Below, piece by piece: positions 7,383 to 16,732 of a stretch of DNA of 64,000 bases. Source of the stretch: Nocardia brasiliensis ATCC 700358 (GTDB lineage Bacteria > Actinomycetota > Actinomycetes > Mycobacteriales > Mycobacteriaceae); the NCBI RefSeq assembly GCF_000250675.2, contig NC_018681.1, positions 4,960,001-5,024,000 of the forward strand. Direction: 5' to 3'. The position numbers were made by a program, and so were the translations under genes. The notes under the pieces are model-generated. The model did no database searches, was not told the DNA's origin, and saw only the letters and a program-made list of their open reading frames with translations. Position 1 is the stretch's first letter, and each line of letters begins with the position of its first letter.

Positions 7383-8366
7383 ATGCTGAACCCTCACAAG
7401 AGTTTTCCCGCTCGCATCGCACCCGCGGTGCGCGGCGTGCCGTCGGTCGTGCAGAGCTTGCGCCTGCACTCGCGGCAGCGGGTGCCGTTCTCGGTGGAGT
7501 TCAATCCGCCCCGCGACGCCGCGGGGGAAGCGCGACTGTGGCGCGCGGTTCGCGAATTCGAGCGCATGCATCCGGCGTTCGTCTCGATGACCTACGGCGC
7601 GGGCGGTTCGACCAAGGACCGGACCGCGCGGATCACCGGCGCGCTGGCGCAGGAGACCACCTTGCTGCCGGTGGCGCATCTGACAGCGGTCGGGCACAGC
7701 ATCGCCGAACTGCGCGCGCTGGTCGGCTCCTACGCCGACTACGGCATCCGCAACATTCTGGTGCTGCGTGGCGACCCGCCGGGCGATCCGCTCGGCGAAT
7801 GGCACAAACATCCCGAGGGAGTCGAGTACGCCGAGGAACTGGTGCGGATCGTGCGGGATCTCGGCGACTTCAACGTCGGGGTCGCCTCGTTCCCGCAGCT
7901 GCACCACCGCTCCCCCGACCTGGACACCGACACCGCGTTCCTGGCCGCGAAACTCCGTGCCGGAGCGGATTATTCGATCACCCAGATGTTCTTCGAGGTC
8001 GACCATTACCTGCGTCTGCGCGACCGCCTCGCGGCCGCCGATCCGGAGCAGGGGGCCAAGCCGATCATTCCCGAGCTGATGCCCGTCACGTCGCTGCGCA
8101 CCGTGGCGCGGGCGGAGGAACTCAGTGGTCGCGCGCTGCCCGAGCCGATCATGGCGCGACTGCTCCGGGCGGCGGGCACCGGCCCCGAGGAGAACCGCGC
8201 CGCGGTTCGTGAGGTCGGGATCGAACTCGCCACCGAACTCGCCCAGCGACTCATCGACGAGGGCGCACCCTGCCTGCACTTCATCACGTTGAACTTCGCC
8301 AAGGCGACCACCGAGGTGCTGACCAACCTGGGCTACGCGGTGACCGCCGCCCCGCTGAGCGCCTGA
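7383..8366 (+). CDS. metF: methylenetetrahydrofolate reductase
   Basis: 327-residue (beta/alpha)8-barrel flavoenzyme that reduces 5,10-methylene-THF to 5-methyl-THF, the methyl donor for methionine synthesis. Family marks are FSVEFNPPRD near residue 36 (active-site Glu), VSMTYGAGGST near 66-76, HLTAVGHS near 100, LRGDPPG near 128, and GADYSITQMFFEVDHY near 200. The ATG at 7383 has ACGGAG upstream, inside the riboswitch expression platform. It is the first gene after a B12 riboswitch; neither methionine synthase gene (metE or metH) is in the window. B12-controlled metF fits a scheme in which 5-methyl-THF supply follows cobalamin status, but the direction of control is inferred. Confidence 0.93.
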   Translation: MLNPHKSFPARIAPAVRGVPSVVQSLRLHSRQRVPFSVEFNPPRDAAGEARLWRAVREFERMHPAFVSMTYGAGGSTKDRTARITGALAQETTLLPVAHLTAVGHSIAELRALVGSYADYGIRNILVLRGDPPGDPLGEWHKHPEGVEYAEELVRIVRDLGDFNVGVASFPQLHHRSPDLDTDTAFLAAKLRAGADYSITQMFFEVDHYLRLRDRLAAADPEQGAKPIIPELMPVTSLRTVARAEELSGRALPEPIMARLLRAAGTGPEENRAAVREVGIELATELAQRLIDEGAPCLHFITLNFAKATTEVLTNLGYAVTAAPLSA

Positions 8367-8422
8367 TTCACCCGGCCGCGTGGGGGGACGTGGCGAAGTC
8401 CCGGTTCCGCGAGGACACTGAA

Positions 8423-8441
8423 GACGAATACCGTATTCGTC
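8423..8441. promoter_or_regulatory. perfect 9-1-9 palindrome, putative operator
   Basis: GACGAATAC-C-GTATTCGTC, 19 bp, ends 2 nt before the GAGGAG ribosome binding site of the gene starting at 8457. With a 1-nt centre it cannot fold as a hairpin, so it is more likely the binding site of a dimeric repressor. Confidence 0.5.
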
Positions 8442-8456
8442 CCGAGGAGCGATGTG

Positions 8457-8840
8457 ATGGCAGCCGAGAGGCCTTTTGGGATCGATCCGGAAGATTTCGA
8501 ACGCGCGCTGCGGGAGGCGGGAATCGAGATCCGCGACCTGCTCGGCAAAGCCGGTCAGTACGTCGACCGCGCCGGAGTGAACACGCTGGCGTCGCTGCTC
8601 GGCCAGTTCGTCCAGCCGGAGCGCCCGCGCGCGGCGAAGCCGGAGAGCGAGACCACCGGCGAGACCGGCAGCGGCGTCTGGGTCATCTACAGCATCAACG
8701 ACGCGGGCGAGGCCCGGGTCGAGCAGGTGTTCCCGAGCGAACTCGAGGCCCTGCGCGCCCACCGCGACAACACCGACGAACGCCGCCGCGTCCGCTTCCT
8801 GCCCTACGGCGTCCCCGCCACCGCCCTCGACTCGCTCTGA
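8457..8840 (+). CDS. conserved hypothetical actinobacterial protein
   Basis: 127 residues, soluble, no signal peptide. The N-terminal half is helical and amphipathic (IDPEDFERALREAG, then LLGKAGQYVDRAG and LASLLGQFV). A charged Thr/Glu linker (about 60-72) leads to a compact C-terminal domain (about 73-110) with VWVIYSINDAGEARVEQVFP. I do not recognise the family. The ATG at 8457 has GAGGAG 7 nt upstream. A perfect 19-bp palindrome directly before the ribosome binding site suggests its own repressor control. It follows metF by 90 nt and is convergent with the VOC protein gene 12 nt away. Confidence 0.65.
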   Translation: MAAERPFGIDPEDFERALREAGIEIRDLLGKAGQYVDRAGVNTLASLLGQFVQPERPRAAKPESETTGETGSGVWVIYSINDAGEARVEQVFPSELEALRAHRDNTDERRRVRFLPYGVPATALDSL

Positions 8841-8852
8841 CAGCGCTGTCGT

Positions 8853-9248
8853 TCAGTCCGCGGTGGCGACCTTCCAGAGGTGACCGTCAGGGTCGCTGAA
8901 GTGACCGTCGTAGCCGCCCCAGTCGGTGGCGGCGGCCGCCTTCGTCACGGTGCCGCCCGCGGCGGTCGCCGCACGGATGACTTCGTCCACCTCCGCCCGG
9001 GATGCGGCGAGAAAGTGGAACGAGGTGCCGCGGAAGCCGGTGCCCGCGGCGGGCACACCCGCGTCCGCGGCGACGACGTCCCATTCGTACAGCGCCAACG
9101 ACGACGACCCGGCGCCGAGCCCGCACCGGACGAACCCCGGGAACTCCTGCTCGACCGTGCAGCCCAGGCCCTCGACATAGAACTTTTTGGCCCGGTCCAC
9201 ATCGGCCACCCCGAGCATGACGACGCTCAACTTCAATTCGACAGTCAT
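8853..9248 (-). CDS. VOC superfamily (glyoxalase/bleomycin-resistance-like) protein
   Basis: 131 residues made of two beta-alpha-beta-beta-beta modules: LKLSVVMLGVADVDRAKKFYVEGLG at the start and FSDPDGHLWKVA at the end, the latter being the usual C-terminal strand with DPDGH. The length is standard for a single-subunit VOC dimer. The canonical metal-binding His/Glu set is not clear, so a metal-dependent lyase or dioxygenase activity cannot be claimed. The nearby M3 peptidase gene is on the same strand, 19 nt upstream, so they may be co-transcribed. Confidence 0.8.
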   Translation of the reverse strand: MTVELKLSVVMLGVADVDRAKKFYVEGLGCTVEQEFPGFVRCGLGAGSSSLALYEWDVVAADAGVPAAGTGFRGTSFHFLAASRAEVDEVIRAATAAGGTVTKAAAATDWGGYDGHFSDPDGHLWKVATAD

Positions 9249-9267
9249 GCTGGTCAGACTAGGTGAC

Positions 9268-11199
<1,932 letters not shown>

Positions 11200-11238
11200 C
11201 CCCCGACATTAACCGCAGCCTCGGCCACGGTCATGCCG

Positions 11239-11832
11239 TCACCGCGCGTGCAGCCGCGGCCAGAATTCGCCCAGCGCGGCCGGGTCGTGCTCGATGAGAT
11301 CGCGAAAACGTGCCACGAAGCGCTGTTCGGCGTCGATCAGCTCGAGCCGGTAGTGGCACTCGATCACGAAAACCTGGTCGATCTCGCCGGCCGAGGCCAG
11401 GACCGCCCGTAGCTGCTCGGCCTGTTCCGCCAGCGCGCGGTCCCGTTGGTCCAGCAGAGCGGCGACGTCGGCCGGGGGCAGCACCACGATCAGCGACAGG
11501 GCCGCCTCGAACTGCCGGAACTCCTTGGCGGGCACCGCGACCATCTCCCGCATCCGCGCGCGCAAGCGTTCCTGGCCGGCTTCGGTGGGCCGGTAGATCG
11601 TGCGTTCGGGGCGCTGCCCGGCCCGCTCGGTGTGCTCGGCCGTCAGGTAACCGGCCCGGGTCAGCTGGTCGAACACCATGTACAGCGAGGCGTGTTTGAA
11701 CTCGACGCTGCGATCCGCGTTGCGCCCCTTCAGCAGTTTGCCGACCTCGTACGGGTGCATCGGCCGTTCCATGAGGTAGGCGAGCACGACCAGCGCGAGC
11801 GGGTTGTGCAGTGGGTCCCGCCGGATTGCCAC
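11239..11832 (-). CDS. PadR-family transcriptional regulator
   Basis: 197 residues. The N-terminal winged helix (about 10-95) has the PadR signature: LALVVLAYLMERPMHPYEV, a long recognition helix, SLYMVFDQLTRAGYL, and a wing ending in RTIYRPTEAG. The C-terminal helical dimerisation domain (about 100-190) is typical of the longer PadR members. The GTG start at 11832 is preceded by AGGAGGAGGG. It lies 12 nt after the stop of the membrane-reductase fusion gene, so both should be one transcript. The likely operator is the palindrome at 13665-13702 in front of that gene, implying feedback repression. Confidence 0.88.
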   Translation of the reverse strand: MAIRRDPLHNPLALVVLAYLMERPMHPYEVGKLLKGRNADRSVEFKHASLYMVFDQLTRAGYLTAEHTERAGQRPERTIYRPTEAGQERLRARMREMVAVPAKEFRQFEAALSLIVVLPPADVAALLDQRDRALAEQAEQLRAVLASAGEIDQVFVIECHYRLELIDAEQRFVARFRDLIEHDPAALGEFWPRLHAR

Positions 11833-11844
11833 GGGACCCTCCTC

Positions 11845-13653
11845 CTAGACGTCGAGCACGAGTCGATCCCCTCGCGCGCGGGACACACAGGGGTAGATGA
11901 TATCGACCCGGTCGCGCTCATCGGCCTGCAGGACATCGTCGCGATGGTCGGGGACACCGGCCAGTACCCGCGTCGCGCAGCTGCCGCACACGCCGTCCGC
12001 ACAGGACAGATCGACGGTGGGATCGACGGCCTGAATCGCCGCGAGCAGGGTCCGGTCAGGGGGCACCGGCACCACCACGCCCGAGCGGCGTAGCTCGGCC
12101 TCGAACACCGTGTTCGTCTGGCCGTCGCCCCGATTGCTCGCGGCGAAGCGCTCGGTGTGCAGCGTGACGTACGGATGCCGGGCGACGGCGGATTCCATTG
12201 CGGCGAGCAGATCTTCGGGACCACAGCAGTAGACCGCGGCTGCCGCGGGTGTCCGCCGGAGCAGATCGTCGAGATCCGGGCGCGCGTGCGTGTCAGCGGG
12301 CAGCAGCGTCACACGGTCCGGGTACTGGCGCAGCAGCGCCTTGCCGAACGCCATCGTCGGGAGTGATCGCCCGCGATAGACCAGTCGCCATTCGCTGCCG
12401 GCACCGTGCAGACGCCGGATCATGGGCAGGAACGGTGTGATGCCGATACCGCCGGCGACGAACAGATACGCGGGTGCGTCGATCAGCGGAAAGTTGTTGC
12501 GCGGTCCGCGAATACCGATGCGTGCGCCCACCGGCAGGTCATGGATCTCCTTCGATCCGCCGCGCCCATCGGGTTCGTGCAAGACGGCCACTCGGTAACT
12601 CGCCGTATCAGCCGGATCACCGTAGAGCGAGTACTGACGAACCCGGCCAGACGGCAACACGAGATCGATGTGCGCGCCCGGCGTCCACTCCGGCAGTGTC
12701 CGGTCCTCGCCGCACACCGTCAGCGCGATTGTGCCGTCGGCGATTTCGCGTCGATCGGCGAGCACCGCCGGAACGACCGGCTGCTTGCGCCCGGTCAGGA
12801 CCCGGCGGCCGCGGCGGGTCTTGCCACCGGGCTTGTACAGCGACAACAGCACTGCCGCAACCAGACTGAGTGTCGAGCCACCGAACCCCCAGAACGCCAC
12901 CATTGCGGACGTACCGAGTTCCGCAGGGCTGCCGCCGGTCTCGGCCAGCTGCGCCGCGCGCGCCGCCGCGTGTTCCAGCGCATCATGCAGAAATCCGAAC
13001 GCCACGAACAGGATTCCCACCGCGATGGCCAGTTTGGCGGCTACCCAGTAGTAACGGAACAGGCCCCAGCTCGTCGTCAGGCCCACCGCCAAGCCGGTGA
13101 GAAAGGTGGCGAAATTCGCCCAGGGCAGCAGGGTCAGGTCGAAGACGGCCATCAGTTCATAGGTGACACGACTGGTGTGGATGTCGCGCGTCGTCATCGC
13201 CACCACCGCCATGGCGGAGATGGTCACCGCGATGCCGACCCAGCAGCACGCCGCGACGATATGCGCTGCGACAAGAGCTTTGCGCGGTTTCGGGCGCAGT
13301 TGCCCGGCCAGCGTAGCCAGAATCGGCACCGCGAGCCAGGTGGCGAACATCGCGACCAGGTCGCCGACGACGAACGCTTGCAGCACCACGGAGACGACCA
13401 GCAACCAGCCGCCGCCGAGCAGGATGCGGCGCGGCACGGCGCGTTCGGCGGTCACCAGCACGACGAGACCACCGGCTACCGCGATGAGCAGCCCCCACAT
13501 CGGGACGCGTGCCGCTGCCAGCGTCGCGGGAAAGACCGGGGGTAGCACCATTGCCGCGACCGCCACAGTCATGAAGGCCACCAGCATGTTTCGCGCGGAC
13601 CGCGACGGATGTCGCTGGGCGCGCGTGGGTTTCGAAGATGTTCGGGCTGACAT
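11845..13653 (-). CDS. DUF2269-like membrane domain fused to phthalate-dioxygenase-type reductase
   Basis: 602 residues in two parts. Residues about 22-265 hold about eight membrane helices, the last four resembling DUF2269 (a conserved His in the RKALVAAHIVAACCWVG helix, and TTSWGLFRYYWVAAKL). Residues about 280-500 are a ferredoxin-NADP reductase module (RQYSLYG flavin motif, VAGGIGITPFLPMI nucleotide motif). Residues about 510-602 are a plant-type [2Fe-2S] domain with C551, C556, C559 and C589. The whole looks like a membrane-tethered NAD(P)H-to-iron-sulfur electron donor; the acceptor is unknown. The start ATG 13653 (GGAG upstream) is chosen because upstream in-frame starts fall inside the operator. 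It is co-transcribed with padR. Confidence 0.85.
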   Translation of the reverse strand: MSARTSSKPTRAQRHPSRSARNMLVAFMTVAVAAMVLPPVFPATLAAARVPMWGLLIAVAGGLVVLVTAERAVPRRILLGGGWLLVVSVVLQAFVVGDLVAMFATWLAVPILATLAGQLRPKPRKALVAAHIVAACCWVGIAVTISAMAVVAMTTRDIHTSRVTYELMAVFDLTLLPWANFATFLTGLAVGLTTSWGLFRYYWVAAKLAIAVGILFVAFGFLHDALEHAAARAAQLAETGGSPAELGTSAMVAFWGFGGSTLSLVAAVLLSLYKPGGKTRRGRRVLTGRKQPVVPAVLADRREIADGTIALTVCGEDRTLPEWTPGAHIDLVLPSGRVRQYSLYGDPADTASYRVAVLHEPDGRGGSKEIHDLPVGARIGIRGPRNNFPLIDAPAYLFVAGGIGITPFLPMIRRLHGAGSEWRLVYRGRSLPTMAFGKALLRQYPDRVTLLPADTHARPDLDDLLRRTPAAAAVYCCGPEDLLAAMESAVARHPYVTLHTERFAASNRGDGQTNTVFEAELRRSGVVVPVPPDRTLLAAIQAVDPTVDLSCADGVCGSCATRVLAGVPDHRDDVLQADERDRVDIIYPCVSRARGDRLVLDV

Positions 13654-13664
13654 AGGGCGTCTCC

Positions 13665-13702
13665 GCATACTCATATAGTCGATATCGACTAATCGAGTAT
13701 GC
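13665..13702. promoter_or_regulatory. 38-bp palindromic operator (probable PadR site)
   Basis: A perfect 16-bp core palindrome TAGTCGATATCGACTA (13676-13691) is flanked at equal distance by inverted 8-mers GCATACTC (13665-13672) and GAGTATGC (13695-13702). All share one centre at 13683.5, and 32 of 38 positions are symmetric. It lies 12 nt upstream of the fusion gene start. Confidence 0.75.
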
Positions 13703-13808
13703 CGCTCCTCACCACCCCTGCCATCCGGGACAACCCTGAAACCCGCACCAGCCCCACCGGCGTCGGACCCCTGATCGACCGTCCAGTTCCCAATCGCTGG
13801 CAGATTTA

Positions 13809-13848
13809 CCAATTGTTTGCTGTAATTGGAATATCTGGATTACCAGAT
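13809..13848. promoter_or_regulatory. AT-rich double inverted repeat upstream of hydrolase gene
   Basis: Two adjacent inverted repeats: CCAATT / AATTGG (13809-13814 and 13824-13829, 9-nt spacer) and ATCTGG-ATTA-CCAGAT (13833-13848). The stretch is clearly AT-richer than its surroundings and lies 44-83 nt before the hydrolase start, the position of a promoter/operator. Confidence 0.4.
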
Positions 13849-13891
13849 TGACTCGACGGTACTGGACCCCGATTCAACGGAGGCAGACGAG

Positions 13892-14689
13892 ATGACAGAG
13901 CGCATACCGGTGGTTTTCGTGCACGGGTTGTGGCTGCACGCGACGAGCTGGCAGGACTGGGCACAGTGCTTCGCCGATGCCGGATTCGACCCGATCATGC
14001 CGGAATGGCCGGGGGTGCCCGATACCGTCTCGGCGGCTCGCGCGGTACCGGAGCGCCAGGCCGGCGTCGGCATCGCCGAGATCTCCGCGGCCTACGCCGA
14101 GGTCGTTCGCGGGTTGCCGCGCCCGCCCGTCCTGATCGGCCATTCGATGGGCGGCTGGGTCGTGCAGCATCTGCTGGGCCAGGGCTTGGGCGCCGCGGCG
14201 GTCGCCATCTCCCCCGGACAGATCCGCGGCGTCAAAGCGCTCAGCCTCACCCAGGGCCGGGCCGTGCTGCCGGTGCTGGGCAACCCGGACAACGTCAAAC
14301 GCGCAGTCTCGCTGTCCGCCAAGCAGTTCCGCTTCTGCTTCGGCAACGCCGTGTCCCCGGCGGAGTCGGACGCCCTGCACGCGAAGTGGTCCATGCCCAG
14401 CCCGGCCCGGCCGTTGTTCCAGCTCGCGTACGCGAACTTCATCCCGAACTCCCCCGCCGCCGTCGATGTCCGCAACGACGCCCGCGGGCCGTTGCTGTTG
14501 CTCTCCGGCAAGCTCGACCACACCATCCCCGATGTCCTCACCCGCGCCGCCGTCAAGCGCTACCGGCACACCCAGGCGGTCACCGACTACCAGCGCTTCG
14601 ACGACCGCGGCCACTCCCTCGTCGTCGACAGCGGCTGGCACACCGTCGCCGACACCGCGCTGCAGTGGCTCCGAAAGGTCCTGCCCTAG
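13892..14689 (+). CDS. alpha/beta-hydrolase
   Basis: 265-residue single-domain hydrolase. The oxyanion strand is VVFVHGLWLHATSW near residue 8, the nucleophile elbow is GHSMGG (Ser near residue 86), the acid is probably in LLLSGKLDHTIP, and the base is in FDDRGHSL. No signal peptide or membrane segment is visible. Substrate is unknown; the closest general type is esterase/lipase-like hydrolases common in mycolic-acid actinobacteria. The ATG at 13892 has GGAGG 8 nt upstream. It is divergent from the membrane-reductase fusion, and the 238 nt between them holds two separate operator-like elements. Confidence 0.85.
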   Translation: MTERIPVVFVHGLWLHATSWQDWAQCFADAGFDPIMPEWPGVPDTVSAARAVPERQAGVGIAEISAAYAEVVRGLPRPPVLIGHSMGGWVVQHLLGQGLGAAAVAISPGQIRGVKALSLTQGRAVLPVLGNPDNVKRAVSLSAKQFRFCFGNAVSPAESDALHAKWSMPSPARPLFQLAYANFIPNSPAAVDVRNDARGPLLLLSGKLDHTIPDVLTRAAVKRYRHTQAVTDYQRFDDRGHSLVVDSGWHTVADTALQWLRKVLP

Positions 14690-14797
14690 CAGCGGCACGG
14701 TCGTCGCGCCGGGTTGAGCGAAGGGACCGGGCGTGCCGCAAGGGGTTCGCTCTGGTGTTGCGTGCGTCGGAAATCGGATCCTGGGTACGTCCAGCGC

Positions 14798-15796
14798 ATG
14801 ACTTCCTCTTCTGTCACCGAGGTCGGCGTTGTGCCCGCACCCCGCGGTGAGTTGTCCGCCGCCGTCATCGAGACGTTGGCGCGGGAACCGGGCAGCGCCG
14901 TCCCCGCCCTGCCCGATCTCGACCCGTACGGCGAGGACTTCCAGCTGGCCTTGCACACCTGCTACGAGCTGCACTACCAGGGCTTCGGCGCAGTCGACAC
15001 CGGGTGGGAATGGGATCCCGGGTTGCTCACGCTGCGCGCGGCGATGGAACGGCAGTATCTGCGTGCGCTGCGCGACGATGTACCCGGCGGCACCGATCTG
15101 GAAGCCGAGCTGGAGACCTTGCTGGCGGTCCCCGCCGAGGAGACTGGCGTGAGTGCGTTTCTGCGCGACGAAGGCGAACCGTGGCAGCTGCGCGAGTACT
15201 TCGTGCATCGCTCGATCTACCACCACAAAGAGGCCGACCCGTACGCGTGGGCGATCCCCAGGCTGCGTGGTCAAGCCAAAGCGTCGCTGGTCGCGGTGGA
15301 GTTCGACGAATTCGGCGGCGGTCGCGGCGAACGGGTGCACGCCCGGCTCTACGCCGACCTGCTGGCCGGCGCCGGACTCGATCCGCGCTATCTGCACTAC
15401 TTCGACATCGTGCCCGCTCCGATGCTCGCGCTGGTCGACATGATGTCGCTCTTCGGTCTGCATCGCGCCTGGCGCGGCGCTCTGATGGGACACTTCGCCA
15501 CCGTCGAGATCACTTCCCCGCCGGGTGCCCGCCGCATGGCACAGGCGCTGGGCCGCTGGGATTCCGATCCCGCCTGCGCGCTGTTCTACAACGAGCACGT
15601 CGAAGCCGACGCCGTGCACGAGCAGGTGATGCGCGAGGCGATCACCGACCTGCTCGCGCAGGAACCGGAGCTTCGGGAATCGGTGGTCCTCGGCATCCAG
15701 GTGACCAATTTGCTCGAGGATCGCTTCGGCGAGCACGTGCTCGGCGCGTGGCGTCAGGACCGCACCTCGTTACGTGAGCCGCTTTCCTCGCGGTGA
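14798..15796 (+). CDS. heme-oxygenase-like diiron oxidase family protein (iron-containing redox enzyme)
   Basis: 332-residue all-helical protein of the HDO superfamily (heme-oxygenase-like diiron oxidases, the fold of UndA, BesC and SznF). Candidate ligands fall in the expected helices: E57 and H59 (CYELHY), H137 with H142/H143/E145 (YFVHRSIYHHKE), E168/E171 and H181, then E266-H267, E269, D271 and H274-E275 (FYNEHVEADAVHE). The family activates O2 at a labile diiron centre; the substrate here is unknown. Its stop overlaps the next start by 4 nt (GTGA), so it is translationally coupled to the methyltransferase, CDGSH and FAD/Rieske genes that follow. Which residues truly bind iron is inference. 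Confidence 0.82.
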   Translation: MTSSSVTEVGVVPAPRGELSAAVIETLAREPGSAVPALPDLDPYGEDFQLALHTCYELHYQGFGAVDTGWEWDPGLLTLRAAMERQYLRALRDDVPGGTDLEAELETLLAVPAEETGVSAFLRDEGEPWQLREYFVHRSIYHHKEADPYAWAIPRLRGQAKASLVAVEFDEFGGGRGERVHARLYADLLAGAGLDPRYLHYFDIVPAPMLALVDMMSLFGLHRAWRGALMGHFATVEITSPPGARRMAQALGRWDSDPACALFYNEHVEADAVHEQVMREAITDLLAQEPELRESVVLGIQVTNLLEDRFGEHVLGAWRQDRTSLREPLSSR

Positions 15797-16491
15797 TCAT
15801 GATTGACTCGCCGACGAGCGGGCATCGCGTACAGGTGATGTTGATACGCACGCCCGGTGTCTACCGGCCACAGACCGATACCTGGCTCCTCGCCACCGCG
15901 CTGGCCGATGCCGCGCTGCCACCGGGGGGCCGGGTGGTGGATGTCTGTAGCGGCACCGGCGCGCTGGCGGTCCGCGCGGGCCTGGCCGGCGCGGCCGCGG
16001 TCACCGCGATCGATATCTCCCGCGCGGCGAGCATGTCCACCTGGCTCAATTGCCGGCTGCACGGCATCGACGTCGAGATCCTGCGCGGCGATTTCGAAAC
16101 CGCCTTGGCGAACCGGGAATTCGATCTGCTGCTGGCCAATCCCCCGTATGTCCCGGCCCCGTGCGAGCGGCCGGTCCGCGGCCGGGCGCGGGCCTGGAAT
16201 GCGGGGGCGGACGGGCGTTCGTTCCTCGACCGGCTCTGCGCCCGCACCCCGGACCTGCTCGCCCCGGACGGCACCGCGTTGATCGTGCACTCGACGGTCG
16301 CCGACCCGGACCTGACCATCACCCAGCTGCGCCACGGCGGCTTGAAGGCGGCCGTTGTCGCCCGCGCGACGATCCCGTTCGGACCGGTGATGCATCGATG
16401 CACCGGACACCTCGTCGAACAGGGCATGATCCAGCCGGGACAGCAGGACGAGGAATTGGTGGTGATCCGTGCCGACAAGACCCGAAAGTGA
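15793..16491 (+). CDS. HemK2/MTQ2-type class I SAM methyltransferase
   Basis: 232 residues. The SAM-binding loop is VVDVCSGTGA (48-57), followed by the acidic AIDISRAA strand end and the N116-P-P-Y motif (NPPYVP), the signature of methyltransferases acting on planar nitrogens such as the glutamine amide in PrmC/MTQ2. The N-terminus RTPGVYRPQTDTWLLA is diagnostic for the MTQ2/HemK2 subgroup. A normal release-factor PrmC would sit beside prfA, so this paralogue probably has another target. The GTG start at 15793 overlaps the previous stop; ATG 15799 or ATG 15838 are alternatives. The 3' end overlaps the CDGSH gene by 23 nt. Confidence 0.82.
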   Translation: MIMIDSPTSGHRVQVMLIRTPGVYRPQTDTWLLATALADAALPPGGRVVDVCSGTGALAVRAGLAGAAAVTAIDISRAASMSTWLNCRLHGIDVEILRGDFETALANREFDLLLANPPYVPAPCERPVRGRARAWNAGADGRSFLDRLCARTPDLLAPDGTALIVHSTVADPDLTITQLRHGGLKAAVVARATIPFGPVMHRCTGHLVEQGMIQPGQQDEELVVIRADKTRK

Positions 16492-16678
16492 CCGGCGGCG
16501 AATAACTTTCACCGACGACGGCCCGGCGTTGATCGAGGGCCCGGTCGAGATCGTCACGACCGACGGCACCCGCATCGAATGCGATCGCTTCCAGGTCGCA
16601 CTGTGCCTGTGCAAACGCTCGAAGAACTACCCCCTCTGCGATACCAGCCACCGCAAACGGTCGCGCGGCAGTTCATGA
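16469..16678 (+). CDS. CDGSH iron-sulfur domain protein
   Basis: 69 residues, one CDGSH motif: C46-L-C48-K-R-S-K-N-Y-P-L-C57-D-T-S-H61, which gives the three Cys plus one His that hold a redox-active, pH-labile [2Fe-2S] cluster. The usual Gly after Asp is Thr here. No membrane anchor, unlike mitochondrial mitoNEET, so it is a soluble small electron or cluster carrier. The GTG start at 16469 lies inside the end of the methyltransferase gene (23-nt overlap), which ties the two in translation. It is a plausible electron or cluster donor for the diiron protein encoded two genes upstream. Confidence 0.88.
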   Translation: MPTRPESDRRRITFTDDGPALIEGPVEIVTTDGTRIECDRFQVALCLCKRSKNYPLCDTSHRKRSRGSS

Positions 16679-16732
16679 ACGCCGGTCCGCGGGCGGGCGT
16701 TTCGACGGGCGGGGCCCGGGCAATCGGCCGAC

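Noticed and set aside
14692..14739. GCGGCACG / CGTGCCGC inverted repeat between the hydrolase and diiron genes, considered as a terminator
   Set aside because: The 32-nt loop and 8-bp stem make it a weak hairpin; not listed as a feature.
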